This document shows positions 1 through 10,347 of a DNA stretch of 64,000 nucleotides, one piece after another (within the stretch, counting starts at the first letter, position 1; each line of letters opens with the position of its first letter). The notes under the pieces were generated by a model. That model ran no database searches. It saw only the letters and a list, made by a program, of their open reading frames with translations, and was not told where the DNA came from. Both the position numbers and the translations under genes were made by a program. The stretch comes from Paulinella micropora (Eukaryota; Cercozoa; Imbricatea; Euglyphida; Paulinellidae), in assembly GCA_019918135.1 (NCBI GenBank), contig WBZZ01003554.1:1-64000 (forward strand), read 5' to 3'.

Positions 1-2
1 TA

Positions 3-80
3 CTGGTGGCACCGACGGGAATCGAACTGGCGACAGGGCCCAGATGGTAGAACTTGACCACTTGGCTATCACGGTGTCCA
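3..80 (-). repeat. tRNA-derived sequence (tRNA pseudogene or SINE head)
   Basis: Read on the minus strand, this stretch has a clean internal RNA polymerase III A box (TAGCCAAGTGG, about 68-58) and a near-perfect B box (AGTTCGATTCC, about 28-18). They are followed by an acceptor-like GGTGCC-A-CCA. The 5' acceptor strand pairs only if one extra base is ignored, and the T stem pairs poorly, so it is unlikely to be a working tRNA. The encoded CCA hints at reverse transcription of a tRNA, as in tRNA-derived SINEs. Any SINE body would lie off the left edge of the window. Confidence 0.5.
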
Positions 81-85
81 ACTTA

Positions 86-267
<182 letters not shown>

Positions 268-1157
268 TTGATAATAATTTACTATCATGTTAAATTTAGT
301 TGAAGTGTTACCGTGCCACTCCACGGTGTGTTGGCGACTCAGTATATATGAAATTCAAGTTTAATGATAATCTATTAATTAATATTAATATCAATAATAT
401 TATATCATGGACTCTTGAATATTAATAATATTGATTTAGGTAATTTTTTATGCAAATATTAATAATCTCAAAGAGAATCATCGGATAGAAAACTGAGGGA
501 AGGTTAGAGAACACTGGCATTAATAACAGGTGACTGTGTCGGTCCCAGTGCATCATATTACTGACGACATTCAAGAGAAAAAAAAATAATAGTTTTTCGA
601 TTTTGGTTGGAATTTTAATTTTGTGTCAGTTTTTCATTTTTGTGTCAAAAATTCAAATTTTCCAATTTAACTGTAACATTTCGCGAAAATTTACGATATT
701 TTGCGGACGAATATAGCAATTAATTTGAAAAATTCAAATTTCCAACCAACATGGAAATTCCAACCAAAATTAAAATTCCAACAAAAATCGAAAAACTAAT
801 TTTTTTTTCTTTTGAATGTCGTCAGTAATAGTATAATTTGATATTACTGATATCAATATGTCGGGCCGGCATATGGGAAAAAAACTGTGAAATTGTTGGC
901 AAAATAGTGTTAAAAAAATAATATTATTATTAATAATAATATTGATTCACTGAGTCGTTATAATATTAATATCATTTTTACACATATTATATTAGTATAT
1001 GTGTTAGGATTGGTTATAAGTGAAAAATAAATATAATTCAGGATCAGTGCCACCGACAAACTTTGATGCTTTTTACACAAGCCTGAGTCTCACAAGTCAG
1101 GCTGACGGAAATTTATTAGTGAACTGGGTGACATAATTTCTATGACTAATTAAGTAG
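268..1157. other. AT-rich DNA without recognisable genes
   Basis: Strongly AT-rich sequence with scattered ATTAATATT motifs and no convincing reading frame. The only structure seen is the fold-back element at 557-829. The change to GC-rich coding sequence near 1160-1200 marks the left limit of the virus-derived block. Confidence 0.6.
557..829. mobile_element. MITE-like fold-back element
   Basis: Two arms of about 60-65 bases are inverted copies of each other with a few mismatches. The left arm starts at 557 (ATTACTGACGACATTCAA) and the right arm ends at 829 (GACGTCGT-type complement, read TTGAATGTCGTCAGTAAT). About 145 bases of AT-rich spacer without coding capacity separate them. The arms end in CTGACGAC/GTCGTCAG beside TA, which would suit a TA target duplication of the mariner/Tc1 kind. 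Because TA is self-complementary, the exact boundary is ambiguous. No transposase is present, so it would be non-autonomous. Confidence 0.6.
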
Positions 1158-1874
1158 TGTAATATAAATTGTCATCTGAGTTGGGCGACTATCCCGAACG
1201 CGACGTACAACATCAACTCCAAGAACAACAAGCTTTACTTAAACTCGACGGCCACGGGCGACGTGACGATCACGATCCCGTCACAGAATTACACTGGTGA
1301 AACTTTGGCCGACACATTGCAGTCGCTTTTAATCAACGAGGGCTTTGTACAAGTGGGACAGTCGATCGGAGTGGTTTATCTCGACACCAAGCTCAAGCTG
1401 CAGTTCACGCTGTCTGCGGCGGCAGAGTTCAAGATCTACAGCAAGAGCGGCGACGACAGCGCGCACGCGGTGCTAGGCTTCCCGACTTCGGCCCAGAACG
1501 AGCTCTTTGCGCTGACGTCGGGCCAGGCCACCGTCCTGCCACAAGTCGTGGCCTTGGGCCTGCCGACTTCGCTAGGCATCAAGATCAAGGAATGCAGCAG
1601 CTTGGCTTACTCGACGGGCGGCAACTACGAGGAAGTGTCGCTGACGGGCGCGGTCTCGCGCGGCACAAAAGTGCAATCAGGCAGCCTGATCATTCCTTTC
1701 CTGGCAAGTTCGGGTGGCTACCAGTCGTCGGCACAGGACCGGCACGACCAGTACGTGGTGTTTCCGACGCTGACGAAGTACTTGCACCTGCAGGTGTGCA
1801 ATCCTGACACCAGGGACAAGGTGGACTTGAATGGGGCGGACTGGGAGATGCTGCTGTCGAAAGCCGGTTGCTGA
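1158..1874 (+). CDS. Penton-like (minor capsid) protein, incomplete copy
   Basis: The open frame runs from 1158, and the first recognisable residues lie near 1188. It carries the motif YNINSKN (about 1206-1226), then IPSQNYTG and later VDLNGADWEMLL close to the C terminus. The same layout is seen in the penton of the Polinton-like element at 56950-57744 (YYINSKNR, IPEGNYTM, INLNG). In that family the protein forms the pentameric capsid vertex from a single jelly roll. The match is at motif level, over a similar length and in the same order. The gene sits at the left edge of the GC-rich block and looks incomplete. Its tail runs close to the duplicated leader of the next gene on the same strand. 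Confidence 0.65.
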   Translation, partial: CNINCHLSWATIPNATYNINSKNNKLYLNSTATGDVTITIPSQNYTGETLADTLQSLLINEGFVQVGQSIGVVYLDTKLKLQFTLSAAAEFKIYSKSGDDSAHAVLGFPTSAQNELFALTSGQATVLPQVVALGLPTSLGIKIKECSSLAYSTGGNYEEVSLTGAVSRGTKVQSGSLIIPFLASSGGYQSSAQDRHDQYVVFPTLTKYLHLQVCNPDTRDKVDLNGADWEMLLSKAGC

Positions 1875-1894
1875 TCGAGTGGCCGCCGGCCCAA

Positions 1895-2110
1895 CAGTCG
1901 CACATTCCTTTAAAGCTTGCAGTTACCATGACGAGGATAAAATCCTGGCCATGCGATCGCATGCCGACTTGCACAGTAAAATTTTACAGCCAATGTGCAA
2001 GTCGGCAAGGGCTGTCGGTGTGCGCGCGCTGCTACCAGTCGCACATTTTTTTAAATCTTGCAGTTTCCCACCACCAAAAGTAAAGATGGACGAGGATAAA
2101 ATCCTGGCGA
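1895..2110 (+). repeat. Tandem duplication of a gene's leader and first codons
   Basis: The stretch around 1897-1955 recurs at 2037-2115, about 140-160 bases further on. Shared landmarks are GTCGCACATT, TTTAAA.CTTGCAGTT and GAGGATAAAATCCTGGC. Both copies cover the region just upstream of the membrane-protein start at 2086 and its first codons. The likely promoter is therefore present twice. Confidence 0.8.
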
Positions 2111-2760
2111 TGCGGTCGCATTCGAGCGACAACCATGACTCGGACGACAGCGACGTCAAGCGAGAGGAAGAGAAGTGGTCTTCGAGGCACGAGCAATATT
2201 TTGCCAGCGTGGTGGACGAGTGTGCCCTGCACGCGCGCCTCAACAACTCGGCCGGCTACTACTACTACAACCGTTTTTTGTTGTTTGGCTTGCTGTCTAC
2301 GATCGTGCCGGCGATTTGTTCCGTCATCGTGGGAAATTTCGGCTTCAAGGCGTGTGAGGCGGGCCGGGCGGGCTACGACTGGGTCAGCGTGACCTGCCTG
2401 ATCGTAGTAGCCATCGTCTCCGGCACCAACAGCTTTTTCAACTTTGGGCAGAAAGCAGAGCGCCACTTCTCCTGCGAGATCCTCTTTGAAATGGTTAAGA
2501 ACGAACTCTCAGTCGAGATGGCCAAGAAGAGGCGCTTTAGATTAGCGGCGGACGTGCTGCTGGTCAAGATTACCATGGCCCTGGAGAAAGTGCGTTCGAA
2601 CGAGCAAGTTATACCGGGCGTGGTGCTGTGGGCGCACCGCCTGGACCGCGAGAAGCTGGCCAAAGCGCGCGCGCAGATGGTCACGAGCGGCGACCCGGTC
2701 AGGATCCACCAGAGCACGCCCGTTATGCTGGGCAGGCACCTGATCCCGATGCCTACTTAG
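2086..2760 (+). CDS. Two-helix membrane protein, SLATT-like
   Basis: Protein of 224 residues starting MDEDKILAMRS. The ATG at 2086 is chosen because the longer open frame upstream only reads through the duplicated leader. Residues 1-45 are charged and hydrophilic. Two hydrophobic helices lie at about 63-84 (FLLFGLLSTIVPAICSVIV) and 98-118, joined by a short loop. A long helical, basic C-terminal half follows. This two-helix-plus-cytosolic-helix layout resembles SLATT/DUF4231 domains, which are predicted pore or membrane-sensing modules found in bacteria, fungi and some large viruses. The family link is inferred from layout only. It converges with the minus-strand gene ending at 2757, with a few bases of overlap. 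Confidence 0.55.
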   Translation: MDEDKILAMRSHSSDNHDSDDSDVKREEEKWSSRHEQYFASVVDECALHARLNNSAGYYYYNRFLLFGLLSTIVPAICSVIVGNFGFKACEAGRAGYDWVSVTCLIVVAIVSGTNSFFNFGQKAERHFSCEILFEMVKNELSVEMAKKRRFRLAADVLLVKITMALEKVRSNEQVIPGVVLWAHRLDREKLAKARAQMVTSGDPVRIHQSTPVMLGRHLIPMPT

Positions 2761-3104
2761 CTGATGGTGCAGACCTTGGGACACAGCTCGCAGCAGTTGG
2801 TAGCGAGGGCGGCCTTCACGAGCTCCCAGATGACGTCGACCACGGGCGGGATCAGCTTGTCCACGTTATCGTCGGGGCACAAGTCCACGAGCACGGAAAC
2901 GAGGATCTGCTTCTTCTCCTCGCCCGTACGGTTAGTATAGAGAGCGAGGTACTTGACCCCGTGCACAATGAGCTGTGGCACTGACTGCCGGCTGAAATCG
3001 CTGTAGCTGCGCTTGAGCTCGAGTGCGAGCTCGTGCGAGGTTACGGTGATGGACTCTGGCGACGAGGGCATCAGCCGTTGTTCGGTCTTACGTCTTTGCA
3101 ACAT
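2757..3104 (-). CDS. Unknown small helical protein
   Basis: About 115 residues starting MLQRRKTEQRLMPS. The ATG at 3104 is preferred over upstream frame because the sequence before it is AT-rich leader. The body is predicted helical with regular acidic and hydrophobic spacing (for example VLVDLCPDDNVDKLIPPVVD) and ends in a cysteine-containing tail. There is no signal peptide or membrane segment. It is transcribed away from the reductase gene from a shared AT-rich gap of about 110 bases (3105-3215), probably a bidirectional promoter. I do not recognise the family. Confidence 0.6.
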   Translation of the reverse strand: MLQRRKTEQRLMPSSPESITVTSHELALELKRSYSDFSRQSVPQLIVHGVKYLALYTNRTGEEKKQILVSVLVDLCPDDNVDKLIPPVVDVIWELVKAALATNCCELCPKVCTIS

Positions 3105-3215
3105 AGTTAGTCTTTGTTTCTGTTTTGTGCCATAAGAAAAAAAATATATCCTCTTTCCTTTAGTATTAAAAGAGATGGCCTTGCTGAAGCTGGACAACAG
3201 GCAGCTGAACGAATT

Positions 3216-4193
3216 ATGGACACTGAAGAAAAACTGCTCGTGCCGGAAGCATCGCGATTTTGTCTCTTCCCGATACGGCGTCCGGACCTGTATTCATTCT
3301 ATGAAGCTTCCCTGCGGTCGTTCTGGACAGCAGATGAGCTAGACTTGAGCCGGGAACAGGCCGATTTCAAGAAACTAAATGTCGACGAACAGCATTTTAT
3401 TAAGATGGTGCTGGGCTTCTTTGCTACCTCGGACGGCATCATCCAAGAGAACCTGGCTGCCAATTTTTTGGCCGAGGTGCAATATTCCGAAGCGAGACTT
3501 TTTTATTCTTACCAGATCTTTAACGAAGCGGAACACTCGCGGACCTACAGCCTGTTGATCGACACGATCATCAGCGACCAGCCAGAGAAAGACAAGCTGT
3601 TCAATGCGATCACGCAAGTCCCGACCGTGGCCCAAAAGGCTAAGTGGGCGCTGCAGTGGCTCAGCCCGGCCCGGTCTTCGTTTGCCGAGCGGCTGGTGGC
3701 GTTCGCTTGTGTGGAACTTGTCCAGTTCGCCTCTTCTTTCGCCTCCATCTTTTGGCTGAAACAAAAGCACCCGGGCCTGCTGCAGGGCCTGTGCACCAGC
3801 AACGAGTTTATTGCGCGAGACGAGACACAGCACGGCCTGTTCGCGTGCCACTTGTACAAGCACCACGTGTCGAACAAGCTGCAGATGTCGCGCATTTTCC
3901 AGATCGTGGCGGGCTGCGTCGAGGTCGAACGGAGGTTCATCAGCGAGTCGCTGCCGGTGGCCTTGCTAGGCCTGAACGCGACGCTGATGGAGCGGTACGT
4001 CGAGTTCGTGGCAGATGGCCTGCTGCAGAACTTGGGCCTGAGCGAAAAGCTGTACGGAGTGGCCAAGTGCTCGCTGCCCTTCATGGAACAGCTAGACGTG
4101 GTAGGCAAGACTAATTTTTTCGAGAAGAGAGTGAGCGAGTACGCGCGGGCACCGGCCAAGGAGCCCGAATGGGGCCTAGACCAGGACTTCTAG
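3216..4193 (+). CDS. Ribonucleotide reductase small subunit (R2, class Ia)
   Basis: Protein of 325 residues, a normal length for eukaryotic and viral R2. It would hold the di-iron tyrosyl-radical cofactor that starts reduction of ribonucleotides to deoxyribonucleotides together with the large subunit R1. The expected iron ligands are visible by alignment to the family: D43 (in ELDLS), E104 and H107 (NEAEH), E167 (ACVEL), E203 and H206 (RDETQH). The radical tyrosine is Y111 (YSLLID). The C terminus ends in an acidic-aromatic tail (GLDQDF) like the R1-binding peptide of the family. The start at 3216 (MDTEEK) fits the family start. It appears whole. No R1 gene is present in the window. Large DNA viruses commonly carry R2 to raise nucleotide pools in non-dividing cells. 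Confidence 0.95.
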   Translation: MDTEEKLLVPEASRFCLFPIRRPDLYSFYEASLRSFWTADELDLSREQADFKKLNVDEQHFIKMVLGFFATSDGIIQENLAANFLAEVQYSEARLFYSYQIFNEAEHSRTYSLLIDTIISDQPEKDKLFNAITQVPTVAQKAKWALQWLSPARSSFAERLVAFACVELVQFASSFASIFWLKQKHPGLLQGLCTSNEFIARDETQHGLFACHLYKHHVSNKLQMSRIFQIVAGCVEVERRFISESLPVALLGLNATLMERYVEFVADGLLQNLGLSEKLYGVAKCSLPFMEQLDVVGKTNFFEKRVSEYARAPAKEPEWGLDQDF

Positions 4194-4477
4194 CCATTGA
4201 TGGTGTCTGGCATCTCTACGATCGTCTCTTCTAGAGCCATTTCGGTCTCGGCTGCTGCCACGTGGGCGGCTGCCTCGGCTGCTGCCGCCTCGGCCTCTTC
4301 TTGCTGTTGGATAAGCGTCTTGACTTGCTCGCGCATGTCCTTGTCACAGCAGACCTTTTCACACAGCGCAATCTGCAGCTGTAACTTCTCTCGTTCTACG
4401 GCCAGTATCCGGCGGCGGGCTAGGCACGTGGCCAGCTCGTTCTCGTTCTCAGCTAGTGCTTGTCGCAACGCGTCCAT
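4190..4477 (-). CDS. Small coiled-coil protein
   Basis: 95 residues starting MDALRQALAENENEL, almost entirely predicted coiled coil with an alanine/glutamate-rich C-terminal half (QQQEEAEAAAAEAAAHV). Two neighbouring cysteines (VCCDKD) lie mid-way and could cross-link strands. It overlaps the 3' end of the reductase gene by a few bases and is followed on the same strand by the fibre gene after an AT-rich gap. The family is not recognised. A structural or fibre-associated role is a guess from position. Confidence 0.6.
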   Translation of the reverse strand: MDALRQALAENENELATCLARRRILAVEREKLQLQIALCEKVCCDKDMREQVKTLIQQQEEAEAAAAEAAAHVAAAETEMALEETIVEMPDTING

Positions 4478-4522
4478 TGTTCTTTTTTAATTAAGAAAAT
4501 ACAGACTCGAAAGAAAAAAAAA

Positions 4523-7500
4523 TTAGCCTGGGATCTCGGTAATAGACACAAACCCTCTTTCATAGACGGCTGATCCAATGTTTGCAATGTAATTTACTGC
4601 AGTTGCTGTACCTCCGTAAACCTCGATCCAGATGTACTCGTTCGCGGCCACTTCTACTATGCCAGATAGATTCACTGTCGCATACTGCCCGTTAAAAGCA
4701 CTACCGTTACTATAAGCGGTGGAGTGCAGCCAGCGCACCGACGCGATCGCAGTATTGCTGGCCGGCCTGCTAGCGCTCTTCTCGGCCCAGGCCTCGGCGT
4801 TCATGGGACTGCTCGTGGCGGTGTTTTTGAATTTGACGCATGCATCAACGAGCCATTTCCTAGTCATGCCCGAAGTGTTCTGGAACGTGGTGTAGCTGGT
4901 AGAGGCGTTGCCCGAGTTGCTAGTCAAGCGAGTGATGTTGCCAAAAGAAGGCGCGACTCTCACCGTGTTGTCGTAGGTCATGATCTTGGCAGTAGCACTA
5001 GCAAAAGTCAGCGCGGTTTCGCACAGCCAGTGGCCGCAGTCCCAAGTGCCCAGCTCGAACTCGCCGAGGTCGTTGAGCTGGAGCACACGATCAGTGCCAG
5101 CGGAGGGCAGCGCGCTCGACAGCTTCAGCGCGACAGTCCCGGTGCTCGCGATCGAGCTGTTACCGACCACCAGCGGAGTCTTAGACGTCTTCTCGTCAAC
5201 GTAGCTTTTGTTGGCAGCGTCAGTGGCTGCAGCGGGCGCAGCGACGTTAGTGACAGTGTAGAGTGTCGTATCCTCCTCGAACGATGTATCCCAATATCCA
5301 ACGACGCCAACGCCGTAAATATTGTTTGTTTCCGTCACTACTAGGCGGTGGTAGTGGTATGCACTAGGCACGGGGGACAAAGTCTTATTTACGAACCCAA
5401 AGGCAGCCCGCGTATAAGGACCAGGCTCCGTGAATATCGTAGTCCAGCTTATACCATCGTTGCTAGCCAAAACTTTGTATTTTCTAGGACCTTCTGTATA
5501 ATACTGGTATCTTGTGTAGAGTTTGAAAGAGAGAAGACGCTTTCTCGCAGTTGCGTGCCTGATCTGTATCCACTCGCCGTCTACGTAACTCCCGCCGTCC
5601 ACGTTACTTGTTCTCCACGCGGCCTTTACTGTCCCTGATAGCGGTGCGTTCTCAGCTGTGGTGTAGTATTTACCGCCGGCTGATATCCAGCAATCTGATT
5701 CGATGGCAGGATACGTCTTGTCAAAGCACTTGTACAGAACGTAGGGAGATACAGCTTCGGACGAAGCCGCGATAGACCAGTTCGGATCGGTCGAGGGCGT
5801 GTAAGCGCTGTTGCTGGTCCAGGCCGGCAGCGTGATAATCGGTCCGGCCCCGGCAGTGCTTGCAGCGAAGGTCAAACCGTGTGAGAATGTCTGGTTCCCG
5901 TGCTGCAGCAAGCCTCCGCTGGTCATTGAGACTAGCGACGTTGCAGCAGGCAGCGCGCTCGGCAGCAGGAGTGCAGAAGAACCAGAAGCTGGAGAGGAAA
6001 GGGTGCTGGTGCCGCCAGCACCACTGAGTGTCAACGAGGTAGCAGCCCCTGTGGCGAGCTGACCGTTAGAATCAAGAGTCACTAACGACGTCGAACCGGG
6101 CAGGCTAGCAGGCGCTCTGACAGAAGAAGCGGCTAGCTGCCCTCCGCTAGACAAGGAGACGAAGGACGTGTTGGATGGCAGCGCGCTAGGCAGGCTCAGC
6201 GCAACCGTCCCGGTGCTCGCGATCGTAGAGGTGCCGATCGTCAATGGTGTCTTCGAAGTCTGCGTGTCCACGTAGCCTTTGTTGGCGGCGTCAGTCACGT
6301 CTGAGGGTGGTGACAGGTTCCTCGGCAAATACACGTAGTCGTTGAAATCGAATTTTAGCGAGGCTATTTCGTTGACGACCCGGCCGACCAGGTTGCTAGA
6401 ACCAGCGACTCTAAATACCATCACCACATGCCTGCCAATTGCTGGGACTATAGGAGCAAACGTCTTTTCCTGGCTCGTGGTGAACGTCTGTGTCGCGTTC
6501 TGGTCGTGCCACATGGTCCAAGTAGAGCCGTTCGTGCTAGTAGCCATCGCCCACTGGCCGGGCGCATACGAGGTCGCGGAATTTATGCTACTGGCGGAAG
6601 TAACGTAGTACTGTGTCAGTTGAACCACCCTACCCAAATCGATCTGTAACCAGTTACCATTCACAAAAACGCCGCTGATAGTCTTGCCAGTCACCCCCAA
6701 TGAGCCACTCCAAACGCCCGTAGTAGCGTCGTAAGGGCCTGTGCCCATGTGTGTAGTACTAACGGAGTTGTCGAACGCGAGTCTAGCATCATATAAGACG
6801 TTGTCCCCGTACCTCCCATCGGAGCTCGCTGTATAGGTGTACATATCGGGGCTGACCCAGGGTTCGTAGTCATATCGCTCGGCATCTTGCTACCAGTGGC
6901 AGCCAGACCGAACATCAAGTTATGGTAGATCATATTACCCCCAGCTTGCATCGCGCCGTTGGAGGTTAGTGACATCAGCGCTGTGGTGATGGGCAAGGAG
7001 CTCGGCAGCTTGAGTGCAGTAGAGCCAGAAGCTGGAGCGGAAAGCGTGCTGGTACCGCCCGCCCCACTGAGCGACAACGAGCTAGCAGCCCCTGTCGCGA
7101 GCTGACCACCGGAGTCGAGTGTCAGCAGCAACGTGCTGCCTGGCAGAGAGGCTGGCACCTTTAGCGCAGAAGCACTCAGCTGCCCCGCAGAGGTCAGCGA
7201 CGTCAGTGAAGTGCTGGCGGGCAGCGCACTGGGCAGACTCAACGCGACCGTCCCGGTGCTCGCGATCGTAGATGTGCCGATCGTCAGTGGCGACGTGTGT
7301 GTATGTGAGTCCACGTAGCTCTTGTTGGCGCCGTCTGTCCCGTTTGCAGGGAGTGCTAGGTTCTTAACTCTGAGAGCAAGCCCGCTGTAATCGAAACTTA
7401 GCGCGCTGATCTGGAAGTAGTTATTAACGCCAGTATTTTCAGTTACTATCAGTGCCGCATACCGACAGATCACGGGCGCAGGAGGCGTAAAAGCAGCTTC

Positions 7501-10036
7501 TGTGGCGTCGGTGAAGGTGTATCTTGTTGTCTGTGCTTGCCAGGTGGTCCAAGTATTCCCGTCGTCACTGACTGCCATCACCCACTTACCAGGCGATCTA
7601 TTTACAGAAGTGGTGATGTAGTACGTGGTCAGCCGCACTTCCGCCCCGAAATCGAGCTTGATCCACTCCCCGTTCACGTTCGAGCCTCCCACTGTCTTGA
7701 ACTTGTTGCTGGTGTAGGCACCAGTTGAGGTGTTGTAGACGCTCAGTGGTGTACACCAGAAAGTGCCAGTGCCGTTACTATCAAACGCTTTATAAGGGAC
7801 GGATGTGCTGAACGAGCCACTAGCGCTCACGACAAACGTTTGACTGCCCGACGTCCAGCTCGAGGATGTAGGCATTCTGTTGCCGCTCGGAGAGTCTGCA
7901 AAAGAAAGACTGTGTCCAACCGGCTGCGCATGTGCCAGGCTGCCGCTGCCGTCTACCGTGACTAGCGATACCACGGACGGCAGACCACTGAAAGTCTTGA
8001 TGGCGCTGGAGCCTGTGCCAGGAGCGGAAAGCGTGCTGGTGCCGCCTGCCCCAGTGAGCGCCAGCGTGCCAGCACCACTTGTGCCGAGCTGGCCTACCGA
8101 GTCGAGCGTCACCAGCGACGTGCTGCCTGGCAGCGAGCTCGGCAGCGAGAAATTGCTTTGGGACATTTCGTACGTGCTCGGGTACTGCAGCACCATCTGG
8201 CCTGAACCGCTCGCTTGGGCCGACCTCACCGGCCTGATGGTGGTCGAACCAGCCGTGCTAACAGTCATGTCCGCACCGCTCGCGTTCAGCACGATCGCGT
8301 TTGTTGCAGGTACCGATAGGCCGCTATCGCACCCGCCAATCGCAATGCTGTCCGCCCCCAACACAGTGCCAGCCTGTGACCCGATAGCTACGGACCGCGC
8401 TCCTTGGTTTGTAGTGCCCGCAAAATATCCTACCGCTACGGACCGCGCCCCTTGGTTTGCATTGCCCGCCATCTCGCCTATCGCCACGGCATTGCCGCCT
8501 TGGCTCTCGCTTCCAGCATTATCTCCTACTGCGATAGCGCCCGAGCCTTGCGTAACCATCCCAGTATAATCACCTATCGCTATGCTGGCTGCCCCTTGCT
8601 TCATGTCCCCGCCAGCCAGGTAGCCTATCGCGAGTGCACCGCTTGTTTGAAGAGATCCTCTATCGTCTTGGTGTTGATCACGCCCGTTTCCTTCACCAGT
8701 ATGCCGCTAGTGACGGGCATGGGCAAGACGTCGCCCTCCGCGTAGCTCATTGCCCCGTCCGCTCCGGCCGCCAACAGCTTCGTACTTGCAGGAAGCGAGG
8801 CCGGCAGCTTGAGTGCACAAGAACCACTGGAAGGAGCCGAAAGCGTGCTGTTGCCGCCAGCCCCTGTCAGCGTGAGCGTCGACGAGTTCACGAGGTTAGC
8901 CAGCGAGGTCCCGTGTGGGTTGTTGGTAGCAGTCAAATGGCTGCTTAGACCAGTCACGCCGTCCGGATCGACCGTCACCAGCTGCGCGGTCGAGGCGGGC
9001 AGAGGGTTAGGCAGCCTCGCGAGAGTGTCCGGGATCGTCGTGACCGTGTAGTCGGTGTCCATGAGCACGATTGCGCCATTGGCATTTGGAGCCAAAGCAG
9101 GCTGCTTGAGCGTCCTGTCCTTGACCGCAAAGACCGACCCGTCTGGATCCATAGTCACGATGCAGTCGTCTTGGGTAGGCATGATTGACGGGAACTTCAC
9201 CGCTCCTGCCACCTGGTGGTCGACGTACGCCTTGGGCGCCAGCTGCGAGGCCTTGGTCGGATAACTGGTGTTCTCGAGGCAGCCGGCATTGTACAGCTGG
9301 TAGTCGAAGGCCAGGCTCCGCATGTACCAGACCCCCGCCCCGTTGTTTTTGGTGCAGATTACGCGCAGGTACCTGGCGTAATCGGCCGCGGTCGCAGGCG
9401 TGAACGTGCGCAGGCTGTCGCCGACAAAGGTCTGGGCCGTCTGGCTGTCCCACGTAAACCACCGGCTGCCGTCCGCGTTGTAAGCAACTACCCAGTCCCT
9501 GGGCGCGGTAATAGCACCCGCGGACGTGACGTGGTATTAAGCAGTGACCTTGGCGTGCTGGCCCAGATCGAGCTGGAGCCACGCACCAGGCACAGGGAGA
9601 TTATCGACCATCGTCTCGATCATGGCAGTGTAGTTGTTGCCGCTGTAGCTGTCGGGAGCAGTGGTGCCCCACAAGGTCGAAAAGTCACTGTCAAAGGCCA
9701 GGTAGGCCTGGGCGGAATTGCTAAAGGCTGAGGCCACAAAGCCAGCGGAGCTGTTAGAAGTCATCCCGGCCGGCTGGTTAGTTTTCGCTTCGGTGTCTAG
9801 GGTCAAGGTAATCAGGTCCGCTAGATCCACCAAGTGGGGGTTCCCGGATGTGGTCAGTCTGTGGGCGGTATTAAGCGCTACCGCCTCGTTCGCTGCCACT
9901 CCGCCTGTGGCCCATCTCACGCCCCCGTCACCGTCACTAATCAAGACGTCGCCGTTCTGTCAGTCGACCGGCAGCACGAAATCGTCGGCCGCTCCATCCA
10001 AACGACGCCGTTTATACGACCTCGCAACTTCCATTT
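4523..10036 (-). pseudogene. Giant modular adhesive fibre gene (YadA-like, F5/8 type C, C1q-like), broken
   Basis: About 5.5 kb on the minus strand encodes fibre modules, now broken in about four places. Near the N-terminal end are phage-fibre-like segments with NPHGTSL and NPHLVDL. Around 8300-8600 come YadA-type head repeats (SIAIGDYTG, AVAIGEMAG, SVAIGSQAG). At least four F5/8 type C (discoidin-like, sugar- or lipid-binding) domains follow, each with the typical W-I-x-[LI]-D-[FL]-G core such as GNWLQIDLG and GEWIKLDFG. They alternate with stem repeats containing ANKSYVD and IGTSTIASTGTVAL. The last 130 residues (4523-4920) resemble a C1q/TNF-like trimeric head. Such proteins stand out from virus capsids and bind the host surface. 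The domain mix is unusual for a Polinton. Confidence 0.75.
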
Positions 10037-10098
10037 GTTGCTGATTAAATGATATAACAGGAGGAAAAAGTTTTTTTACTTAGTTTACAGAATCTCGT

Positions 10099-10302
10099 CT
10101 AGAAAATGTCGACGAAGCGCATGCGTTCTTCCCAAGTGTCTCCGCCAGGGATATCGCGAGCAGGGTTGATACAGGCTCCGTCGCCATAAGGGCGGCACAC
10201 GAGCGAGGCCAAGTCCCGGGGGTCCCCTTTTTTGCAAGTTCCAGACCAATACAGCTGGCCTTCGAAAAAGCAGGCGCCGCAAGTAGGGCAAACGGCCAAC
10301 AT
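10099..10302 (-). CDS. Small cysteine-rich protein
   Basis: 67 residues with the pattern CPTCGACFF near the N terminus, followed by further cysteines (SGTCKKGD, LVCRPYG, GACINPARD). The paired cysteines suggest one small zinc site. It is short, soluble and lacks a signal peptide. It lies on the same strand as the fibre gene and the next gene, separated by short AT-rich leaders. The family is not recognised. Confidence 0.55.
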   Translation of the reverse strand: MLAVCPTCGACFFEGQLYWSGTCKKGDPRDLASLVCRPYGDGACINPARDIPGGDTWEERMRFVDIF

Positions 10303-10347
10303 CTCGGAACACTGTACTAGTATTAAAACAGAGAAGAAAAAAGTAAT

